This document shows positions 8,225 to 16,914 of a DNA stretch of 47,642 nucleotides, piece by piece. The DNA comes from a bacterium. Lineage in GTDB: Bacteria; Patescibacteriota; Microgenomatia; UBA10105; UBA927. Location: NCBI GenBank assembly GCA_021817785.1, contig JAKAFY010000012.1:1-47642 (forward strand). The letters run 5' to 3'. Each line of letters begins with the position of its first letter. The stretch's first letter is position 1. Below the pieces are notes generated by a model. That model had not been told where the DNA came from. It made no database searches and worked only from the letters and a program-made list of their open reading frames with translations. The position numbers were made by a program, and so were the translations under genes.

Positions 8225-11200
8225 TGTATCGTTGGCGGCGGTTTTATGACCGCAGTCACGGATCCGTCTGCCGCAAACAGGAACACTTTCTGTGTCTTCG
8301 AATTATACTGCACGGCATTCAGTGCGGACGGAACGTCCGGCCACATGTAGACGTGGGCATTCGGATTTCTGAACACAAACCACACAGCATCAGGCAACCC
8401 CACCGGGAATACCCACGCTTCCCCGTGGCGGATCGGTACGGATACAAAATGAAATTGCATAGGCTGAACTGCCCAATAATCCTCATACGAGGATTCCATG
8501 GAAATTACAAACCGCTTGACCTGTTCTCCTGCTTCATGCCAGTCCCCCTGAAGTTGTTGCAGCACTACCATCTGATACAGGCCGAATACTCCTACGAGGA
8601 TCGACATGATCAGTACTGCGATGGTGCGGCCGCTTTCCGATAGGAATATGTAGGCTTTATTGGCAACATAGACCAATAGAAAAACAAATCCGATCGATGC
8701 CAGATACCCATACCGCGACGCGATATTCCCGAGACCCAAAAACGGCGCCAGCGCGATTACCGAAAATCCTACGGAAAATACCACCAACGCCCGTTCCTGC
8801 AACGGTATATACCGGAACACCCTTCGCCCCGCCAGATACAGCGCATATGCCGCCCCCGCACAGATAATAAATGCAAACAACAGGTGCGCTTGCAGCACCC
8901 CGCGGATTACCGTATCTATCCGGATGCCGAACGGCCCCAACACGGTCATCAGAAAATATCCGAGAAAATTTCCTGCCGCGTTTAACGGAAATTTTATGAT
9001 GTTATAACTGTAATCCCCGCTGAACCAATGGCTGTGCGAAACAAACCGGACGACTGCATATAGCGGAAGCGGAAGGAACAGCCACCAGTGCATGGCAAAT
9101 TTTTTATCCCGGCCCATGGTCCAAAGATACAATACGCACAAAAACGGCGTCACAATACCAAGTTCATGGAATAACAGGGACAATACCGAAAACGCGAGGG
9201 CTGCTGCCATATAGATACCCTTTCGGTTTTCCGTCCATGCGATATAACTTAATACACTCAACAAGATACATACCGAAGTAAACAGAAATCCCGTCGCGGA
9301 GACCCAGAATATAACCTCCGCAAATCCGCTGAGCAGAAGAAACACAAACGCGCTGATGACCGAAAGAAGTTTTGTACGGAATATTTTTTTCGCAAGGAAA
9401 TATACGAGCACGCTGACCATAAAATGAAGAAACAATGAAACCGTGTGATACGCGGTTTGGTTCAGCCAAAAAAATTGATACATCGCCTGGAAATACACTT
9501 TTGTCCCGGGCCGGTAAAAAAATCCGTCCGACTGGGTAAAAAACCGCACGACCGCACCGATGTCAACGGACTTGGCCGCCCAACGGAACCAGGTAAAGTC
9601 GTCGCCGACGAAATAATTCGTAAGTACCGGGGAAAACAAGACAAACGTCGTAAGAAGCAGATACACCGCGACTGCATACGATGACGTGATGATACCGATC
9701 AGCCGCTGTGATACACGGGGTGTTCCGGGCTTATATAAAGCAAGGAAGCCAAGCGACACTCCCAGAAGCAGCCACAGCGAAAATGCCACCTTGGACGCCT
9801 CAAAAACGTCTATAAACACGGCGTTAATCGCAAGTCCCACCACTCCCGCGACGATACCAAGTACGAAGCTTTTTACCGGTTTTGAATCGACGCTCGGCAG
9901 GGCGTTTTTGATATACATGCCGGCAATCACAAAGATGATGACAAACGCGATCAATCCCAACATCCCCGTTTCCGCGAGCATCCGAAGATAACTGTTGTCT
10001 ACCGCGAGACTGACCGACCCGTATCCGCTCCCCAGCAGAATATTCCGCTTGAACGCCGCAACTGCATTGGGCCACTCCCCCTGGAATCTCGTGGTAAACG
10101 ACAAATCATATGCGAATGTTTTTTTCACGATATACGGGCCGTTGATCACAAATACCTGGGCGGCGCTTGTGGCGGTTTTCTCTCTTGGTTCATACAAAAA
10201 TTGATTTATTTTTTTTACCACCGGCGAAAGCGTAAGGTTTATATACCCCGTCCCGGAGGGCAAATCCTCCCCGGTGGGAGAGACAGGGCTATATAACAGC
10301 ATCTTGTCAGAAAGCAATGCATACGGAATATCAAATGATGCGGATACGCTGGCCGCTGTCGATATGTCGTCTATGTTTTTCGAGAATTGCTGCCGGACGA
10401 CTTTGTCTTTGAAATATGTTTTCGGGACTTGGGATACCTGGCCGATGGGATTTCCGGTGGCCGTATCGACCAAAATATCCACCTGTGTGAGCGTGCTTCC
10501 GAACCGCTGGACCAGACCGGGAGAATGGCTGAGGACAAGAAATGCGCCGATTATCGCGACGGGTATCGCATACAGCACAAGCTTTTTTTTCTGAAACAAC
10601 AGCACCAACCCAAGCGCCACGATCAGTCCGAACGCCGAAATCCTCGACACCGTAAGCATCAGGACATACGTTCCCAATACAACACAGAGCCCAAACAGTC
10701 CGCGTACGATGACATTCGTATACCCGAACATCAGACTCACGATGATCGGCAATACGAGCACCAGATATGCAGCCAGGTCATAATGTCCGCCGAACGTCGA
10801 GGAAATGCGTGCCTGGGAGAAAGCGTCAGCGCGACACCCTTTGCCACTTCTTCATTCATGGTCAAATATGCAGGGAACCCCATATAGCGTTGTCCGATGC
10901 CATACAGGCTGATTGCCAAAATGGTCAGCGTCAGTACACCGACGACAACGTGCAGGAACCGCTTGTCCTTTACGGACGTAAACGCGACGAAAAACAAACT
11001 GATGTATTCGATCCGGCGCACCAGGCTGAGGAATGCCACGTTTGAAAATATGTTCGCGACGGTAGGAAATATCAGAAGGACCCCCTGCAACGTAGCCAGC
11101 ACCCCGACCAGCCAGAACGACAATATGGGAATGGTAAGCGGGGTGACCAGCGATATCTTCCGCCGTAATACCAGGAAGCCCCAGGCCAACAGGATGCCCA

Positions 11201-11369
11201 AAACCAGAAAGTCTTCAACCCGGACGTACACCCAGGTATGGACGACGTTCACTAACGGCAGCTTCGGGTACAACGGAATAAACGCTATCAAAAACAGCGT
11301 CGATGCCGCCATACCCCATTGCCTACACCAGTTGATAAGCTTCCGCATAGGTTTCTTTAAGATAGGCAT
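8221..11369 (-). pseudogene. O-antigen ligase/Wzy-like membrane protein fused to a C-terminal GT-C-like membrane region, interrupted by an apparent 1-nt frameshift near 10815-10817
   Basis: N-terminal part in ORF 10737-11369 (VYVRVEDFLVLGILLAW...) ends ...VALTLSPRHAFPRRS; the alternative frame reads QARISSTFGGHYDLAAYLVLVLPI and continues into ORF 8221-10761; C-terminal part has NYFVGDDFTWFRWA and FFYRPGTKVYFQAMYQFFWLNQTAYHTVSLFLHF. Confidence 0.8.
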
Positions 11370-12189
11370 TACCGGTGAGCATGCCCACAGCCCAGCTGAT
11401 AACTGCCTTTATTTTCAGCATCCACCGCAGTATGCCAAGCGAAACACGCGACGCGTGTTTTGTGTACAGATAGATATAACCGCGATAGATCTGTAACACG
11501 GGTCCTTTCCGTTTATTGGTAGAACTCCCGCTCCCTAAGTGTACGACAAGACTCCGGGGATAGAAATAGGTGGCATACCCTTTCTTTTTCGCGCGGTATA
11601 AAAGATCAATTTCTTCCATGTACATAAATATGTTTTCATCAAACAACAAGTCGTTCATAAACAGCCGTTTTGGCGCCATGATCGCTGCTCCGGATATCCA
11701 GTCAACCTTGCGTACATGATTGGGAGACCACCGGGTGATCCCCAGTCTATCCCCCTTCAGAAACAATGCGGCAAACACAACCGGTAACGAAAAAAACGGG
11801 CCGCATGAGGTTTGGGCACTGCGGTCGAGATTTAAAAGTTTCGGCCCGACAAAGGCGTTCGGGTGCTGGCGGGCGAATGCAAAAAGCTTGCCGAGCGCAT
11901 GGTTTAAAACGACAGTATCGGAATTCAAGAGCAGAATATATTCCCCTTTGGCTGCGCGTATACCCTGGTTATTTGCCCGTCCGAATCCGATATTTTCATC
12001 ATTGAAGATCGTTTTCACCGACGGAAATTTTTTGGCGAGCATCTCCCGCGTTCCGTCCGTGGATACATTGTCGATAAGCAGTATTTCCCAGGTAAGCTTC
12101 GTCTGTTTCAGGCTGCGTATGACGCTTCCCAAACAATCTTCGGTAAGTTTTTTGGTATTGAAACTGATGATGATGACGGATAGATCCAT
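11323..12189 (-). CDS. GT2 family glycosyltransferase
   Basis: LSVIIISFNTKKLTEDCL; LLIDNVSTDGT; LLLNSDTVV; FMYMEEIDLLYRAKKKGY. Confidence 0.92.
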   Translation of the reverse strand: MDLSVIIISFNTKKLTEDCLGSVIRSLKQTKLTWEILLIDNVSTDGTREMLAKKFPSVKTIFNDENIGFGRANNQGIRAAKGEYILLLNSDTVVLNHALGKLFAFARQHPNAFVGPKLLNLDRSAQTSCGPFFSLPVVFAALFLKGDRLGITRWSPNHVRKVDWISGAAIMAPKRLFMNDLLFDENIFMYMEEIDLLYRAKKKGYATYFYPRSLVVHLGSGSSTNKRKGPVLQIYRGYIYLYTKHASRVSLGILRWMLKIKAVISWAVGMLTGNAYLKETYAEAYQLV

Positions 12190-12213
12190 ACGTATAACCG
12201 GATGTAATCGGTG

Positions 12214-12813
12214 TTACTGGAAAAGACGGGCGAATTTCAGCGTATAGGTGAGATCTTTCGTGCGGTTTTTTATAAATACGGCGGGTACTCCGCCCACGAC
12301 CGTAAACGGTGCGACGTCTTTGGTTACGACGGCCCCGGAAGCCACCACCGCGCCTTTCCCGATATGAACCCCGGGCAATATCGTCACCCGGGAAGCGATA
12401 ACTGCGTAATCGTCTATAACAACCGGCGCCCCTGTTTCCGCAAAATCCGGGGAATCGACATCATGCTCCATCGTATAGATGCGTACTTCGCCTGCGATCG
12501 AGACATTATTCCCGATCGTCAGCGGACGCGTGTGTCTGCCTGACAACTGTTGTACATAACTCGAAAATCTGCTTTCTCCTTTTTCGATCACGCGTTTGCG
12601 CCTGCCGTCCAAAAACGCATCGTTGCCGATAATCGTATTGTGCCCGATTGCGACGCCTGCCGGATTGTTAAACTCCGCCCGCCAGTGGATGGAGCTGTCA
12701 CGGCCGATGCGTACTCCGAATACCACGCGATACAACAACAGCCGTATTGTATGGCTGGGGATATATCCGGAAAGCGTACAAAGATATACCCAGAAATCGA
12801 TAAGCGCTCTCAT
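12214..12813 (-). CDS. LbH (hexapeptide repeat) O-acyltransferase, WcaF-like
   Basis: IGRDSSIHWRAEFNNPAGVAIGHNTIIGNDAFLDGR; VTILPGVHIGKGAVVASGAVVTKDVAPFTVVGGVPAVFIK. Confidence 0.9.
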   Translation of the reverse strand: MRALIDFWVYLCTLSGYIPSHTIRLLLYRVVFGVRIGRDSSIHWRAEFNNPAGVAIGHNTIIGNDAFLDGRRKRVIEKGESRFSSYVQQLSGRHTRPLTIGNNVSIAGEVRIYTMEHDVDSPDFAETGAPVVIDDYAVIASRVTILPGVHIGKGAVVASGAVVTKDVAPFTVVGGVPAVFIKNRTKDLTYTLKFARLFQ

Positions 12814-13940
12814 GCGTTTCCTCCCCGTCCGACGTAGGATAGCACGTCTAGTACAGTGTCTGCGGCTTTGTCCCAGGTAAATTGTTTCGCGAGTTTTTTG
12901 CCGAGTGCGATTCGTGCCGATTCTTCTTTTGTTCCTTTTTCCCGGATAGCCTGCAGCAGTCCGTCGGCAATGCTTTTGGTATCCGACGGGTCAACGTATA
13001 TGCCGCTTTTTCCGGCTATTTCGGGCAGGCTTGACGTTTTGCTTACCACAACCGGAGTCCCGTGTGCCATAGCCTCCAGCACGGGCAAGCCAAATCCTTC
13101 GTACAGGCTGGGAAGCGCAAAAAATTCTGCGCGCTCGTAGAGGGCCGGAAGCGCATCGTCAGGGACGAAGTCCAGAAACTGTACCCTGCCGGAAACGCCG
13201 CACCGGTTTGGAGCAGTCAGGATATCCTCATAGAGCCAGCCCTTTTTCCCGACAATCACCAGGGATATGTCCCGGTCGGGTAGCGCGGAAAATGCTTCGA
13301 TGAGGCGGACATAATTTTTGCGCGGCTGGATTGTTCCGACGGAGAGGATATATCGTTTGGGCAGTGAGGTAAGCGTCGATTTTTTCCCCATAGATTTTTT
13401 GGTATCTACCGAGTCGGACAGCGCCGGATACGCCACCACGATACGATCCTTTGGCACATGGTAGGCTTCTATTATAGCATTTTTCGAAAACTCGCTGATC
13501 GTAATAATAGTGCGTGCATGAGAAACGGAATATGCCGTCCCGTGGATGAGCTTATGCAGATCCTGCGGCCGGAATAACTCGGGATACAACAGGTAGGAAA
13601 CGTCCATAATCGCCATTACCTTGGGCACGGAAACAAACCGGGGAATATAGTGTGTCGGAGAGAATACGACGTCCGCCTGCGGCATGTCGGCCTGCAGCGC
13701 CATCGGCAAAGCCCAAAACGTCCAGAAGTTTTTCGGTTTTCGGAGGACATAGTGCCAGCGGGATGTGCGCTTGGGCATATGCGGCTTCGGTGCGTCCGGC
13801 ACATACACGCGTACAGAGTCAAACGGCGTGTTACCTGCCTCCACCCGTGCGTAGATATGCGTCAAAAGTTCCAGTGCATACCGGCCCACTCCTACCCGGG
13901 CGTCCGCGTTGGCTTCATAGCCGTCTATTGCAAGTATCAT
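12810..13940 (-). CDS. GT4 family glycosyltransferase
   Basis: MILAIDGYEANADARVGVGRYALELL; YILSVGTIQPRKNYVRLIEAF; PSLYEGFGLPVLEAMAHGTPVVVSKTSSLPEIAG. Confidence 0.94.
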   Translation of the reverse strand: MILAIDGYEANADARVGVGRYALELLTHIYARVEAGNTPFDSVRVYVPDAPKPHMPKRTSRWHYVLRKPKNFWTFWALPMALQADMPQADVVFSPTHYIPRFVSVPKVMAIMDVSYLLYPELFRPQDLHKLIHGTAYSVSHARTIITISEFSKNAIIEAYHVPKDRIVVAYPALSDSVDTKKSMGKKSTLTSLPKRYILSVGTIQPRKNYVRLIEAFSALPDRDISLVIVGKKGWLYEDILTAPNRCGVSGRVQFLDFVPDDALPALYERAEFFALPSLYEGFGLPVLEAMAHGTPVVVSKTSSLPEIAGKSGIYVDPSDTKSIADGLLQAIREKGTKEESARIALGKKLAKQFTWDKAADTVLDVLSYVGRGGNA

Positions 13941-13952
13941 ATGCCGCTGTAA

Positions 13953-14525
13953 TTATATCCCCGGATATACGACCCGGAGTTTGTTGTTTGCTATGCCCAG
14001 TAATGTGTGGGCATCCCGTTTTGTCGCCTCGGAATCACAAAAAAACGCGTGGCACACGTGTGCTGCACGTTTTAGCCTGCGCGTTTGGATCGTCACTATG
14101 TTTGCCGATACGGTTCCTTTGGCATAATCGACTTCCGTTACGTCGTGCGATTCTCTGGGATACCGTAATACGCTCAGGTCATGTATGGTCGTCACTCCTT
14201 TTGCGTGGATAAGCGGGGGTTGTGTCCAGTCACTTGACCAAAATATGTCAACGGGACCGGTAAACCATTCGACCGGGAGAATATGCCACCGATTCCAAAG
14301 CACATCAAGAATGGTTGGGGGGATCGGAACCGTCACCAGCCGCACGCGGCCGCCGAGCGACGCGGCAAAGGATGTAAAAACGTCGCGCCGCCGCAACGAC
14401 GCTCCGAATACTATATATTCGTTCTGTGTATCCTTGGCAAGGATTGCGGCAATAAGACGGCGCACATAGGCAGACACGCCGGTACCCTCATACACGATCT
14501 GGCTTATGTCTATGGCTATCTTCAT
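13953..14525 (-). pseudogene. GT4-like N-terminal half only (C-terminal nucleotide-sugar-binding domain absent)
   Basis: MKIAIDISQIVYEGTGVSAYVRRLI ... VTTIHDLSVLRYP ... NKLRVVYPGI then TAA; next gene starts 12 nt downstream. Confidence 0.75.
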
Positions 14526-15508
14526 GCGTATCCTTTAGGATGACTCGTATGCCATTTCATGGCGGATGTAACGATTGAGCCAATATCCGAATGCGCAGGC
14601 TTCCAGCCGAATTCTTTCATGATTTTTGCGGGATCGGCCACCAGAATGGGCGGGTCCCCTGCTCTTCGTCCTGCTTCTGTCACCGGAAAGGCATGTCCTG
14701 CAGCACGCGTAATTTCAGCAACGACTTCCCGAACGCTCGTTCCCGTACCGGTACCTACGTTGTATACATCCGACGGGTGCCCAGAGATTAACGCCTCCAG
14801 TACTTTTATGTGTGCGTCACACAAATCTTCGATGTGGATATAATCCCGAAGTGCCGATCCGTCGGGTGTTTCGTAATCCGTGCCGAATATCGAAAAATGC
14901 GCGCGCAAGCCAAGCGCAGCCTGACAGGCCAATGATATAAGGTGCGTTTCCGGGGTATGAGACTCCCCGTGCAATCCGTCCAGGCTTGCGCCGGCGGCGT
15001 TGAAATACCGCAGGGCAATGCTTTTTATCCCGTATGAGCGGTCATATACCCGAAGCAACTCCTCAAACGCCCATTTCGACAATCCATACGGGGAGACCGG
15101 CTGTTTCCGATGGTCTTCCGAAATCGGAACGGTAAGCGGATTTCCGTATACGGCGGCGGTCGAAGAAAAAATAATAGGCTTCACTCCTGCTTCACGCATG
15201 CACTGCAGCAGGGTTACGGGTCCGATAACATTGTTTTTCATGTACTTTATGGGAAACCGGACGGATTCTTCGACCTGGAGATATCCTGCAAAATGCATCA
15301 CGCCGTCGATATGATGGTCGGAGAATAGTTTTTTGACCACCGTTTCATCCGCGACATTTCCCACGACAAGCGGCGCTTCGGCAGGAAGTGACTCTTTGTG
15401 TCCGTACTCCATGCTGTCGAGCACCACTGCTTCGTACCCGCGTGCAATAAGCATGCGTGTCATGTGACTGCCTATATACCCGGCGCCGCCGGTCACGAGT
15501 ATTTTCAT
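14522..15508 (-). CDS. galE: UDP-glucose 4-epimerase
   Basis: Likely start MKILVTGGAGYIGSHMTRMLIARGYEAVVLDSMEYGH; FSSTAAVYGNP; SPYGLSKWAFEELL; ALRYFNAAGA. Confidence 0.93.
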   Translation of the reverse strand: MKILVTGGAGYIGSHMTRMLIARGYEAVVLDSMEYGHKESLPAEAPLVVGNVADETVVKKLFSDHHIDGVMHFAGYLQVEESVRFPIKYMKNNVIGPVTLLQCMREAGVKPIIFSSTAAVYGNPLTVPISEDHRKQPVSPYGLSKWAFEELLRVYDRSYGIKSIALRYFNAAGASLDGLHGESHTPETHLISLACQAALGLRAHFSIFGTDYETPDGSALRDYIHIEDLCDAHIKVLEALISGHPSDVYNVGTGTGTSVREVVAEITRAAGHAFPVTEAGRRAGDPPILVADPAKIMKEFGWKPAHSDIGSIVTSAMKWHTSHPKGYA

Positions 15509-15578
15509 AAGAGTATCCGTTTTCTGTAAATTCTTTCTTGCTATGAACCGTGAACGTGTATTACTGTGAGCGTCTCTT

Positions 15579-15800
15579 CTATTGTACCGTATGAGGGTTA
15601 CGGAGAGAAATAAGGATATACGAAAGGAAGAAGGCCGCAGCATACCATGTCAGCCGCTCCGCGGTAAAAAATATGTGGAGCGCAAATAATGGGATTGCCA
15701 ATACGAGACAGACGAGGCCCGTCCACACAAGCATCTTTGGCTTTCGCATCCACAGCAACACGATATACAGAATGAAAAAAATAATATCCTGGAATTTCAT
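15579..15800 (-). CDS. Small hydrophobic protein, 73 aa, two or three predicted TM segments
   Basis: MKFQDIIFFILYIVLLWMRKPKMLVWTGLVCLVLAIPLFALHIFFTAERLTWYAAAFFLSYILISL; hydrophobic periodicity, co-directional with neighbours. Confidence 0.55.
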   Translation of the reverse strand: MKFQDIIFFILYIVLLWMRKPKMLVWTGLVCLVLAIPLFALHIFFTAERLTWYAAAFFLSYILISLRNPHTVQ

Positions 15801-15810
15801 GAATAAAGCC

Positions 15811-15957
15811 GTTACCTGTTACCTATCACCTGTTACCTGACACCTGTTACCTGACACTTGATACTTGATACCCGTCACTCGCTACTCGCTGCTCGCTACT
15901 CTCTACTCGGTACTCGTCACTCGCTACTCGGTGCTCGCTACTCTCTACCCGCTACCT
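15811..15957. repeat. Degenerate heptanucleotide minisatellite, 21 in-phase 7-bp units
   Basis: gttacct gttacct atcacct gttacct gacacct gttacct gacactt gatactt gataccc gtcactc gctactc gctgctc gctactc tctactc ggtactc gtcactc gctactc ggtgctc gctactc tctaccc gctacct; position 5 is C in every unit; no indels. Confidence 0.95.
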
Positions 15958-16891
15958 GTTTATAATATTCTATCGTCTGTTTCAGTCCGTCATCTACGGA
16001 AACGGCAGGTTCCCATCCGAGCAGTTTTTTCGCTTTCGTAATGTCCGGTTTTCGCTGCGTGGGGTCATCGACCGGCAGACGTACATGGACAATCTCCGAC
16101 GACGATCCGGTCATATGTTTTATTTTTTCGGCAAAGTCGATCATCGTATATTCCTCGGGGTTACCGATGTTTACCACTTCGCCCGTTGTGTTATCCGTTT
16201 CCATAAGGCGGATAAGTCCTGCGACCATATCGCGTACGAAACAAAACGAACGCGTCTGTTTCCCGTCTCCGTATACCGTCAGCGGTTTGCCGGCCAGAGC
16301 CTGATTGATGAAATTCGATACGACTCTGCCGTCTGTGGGGCGCATTCGGGAGCCATAGGTGTTAAAAATGCGGGCTATGCGGCCGTCCACTCCATGATGT
16401 TTTACGTATAACATCGTTATCATTTCCCCGAACCGCTTGGACTCGTCATAGCAACTACGCACGCCGTTGGGATTCACATTTCCCCAATAGGTTTCTTTCT
16501 GCGGATGTTCCTTGGGGTCACCGTATACTTCGCTCGTGGACGTAAAAAGAAATTTAGCGCCGTGTGCTTTGGCGACCTTTAGCATTCCCCTTGTTCCGAC
16601 CGAGTTGACCAAAGCGGTTTCTTCCGGATATTTCTGATAATCGGGAACCGATGCCGGCGACGCCAAATGGTACAAAAAATGGATCGGCCCGACGACGGGT
16701 AGTTCCTGCGTTACATCATGACGGATATAGGCAAACTTCGGATTCTTTTTCGCTTCGGTGAGATTATCTTCATTGCCCGTGATCAGGTTATCGATCGCAA
16801 ATACCTTATATCCTTTCAAAAGCAACGCATCGACCAGGTGACTGCCGATAAATCCGGCTCCTCCGGTGACGACTGCACAGACGTTATCCAT
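15938..16891 (-). CDS. UDP-glucuronate decarboxylase-like SDR (UXS type)
   Basis: Likely start MDNVCAVVTGGAGFIGSHLVDALLLKGYKVFAIDNL; STSEVYGDPKEHPQKETYWGNVNPNGVRSCYDESKRFGE; ARIFNTYGSRMRPTDGRVVSNF. Confidence 0.85.
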   Translation of the reverse strand: MDNVCAVVTGGAGFIGSHLVDALLLKGYKVFAIDNLITGNEDNLTEAKKNPKFAYIRHDVTQELPVVGPIHFLYHLASPASVPDYQKYPEETALVNSVGTRGMLKVAKAHGAKFLFTSTSEVYGDPKEHPQKETYWGNVNPNGVRSCYDESKRFGEMITMLYVKHHGVDGRIARIFNTYGSRMRPTDGRVVSNFINQALAGKPLTVYGDGKQTRSFCFVRDMVAGLIRLMETDNTTGEVVNIGNPEEYTMIDFAEKIKHMTGSSSEIVHVRLPVDDPTQRKPDITKAKKLLGWEPAVSVDDGLKQTIEYYKQVAGRE

Positions 16892-16914
16892 ATATATTGT
16901 ATTATAGCGGTCTT

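Noticed and set aside
15540-15565. gaaccgtgaacgtgtattactgtgag as a further heptamer tract
   Set aside because: Only about two imperfect units; too short and degenerate to call.
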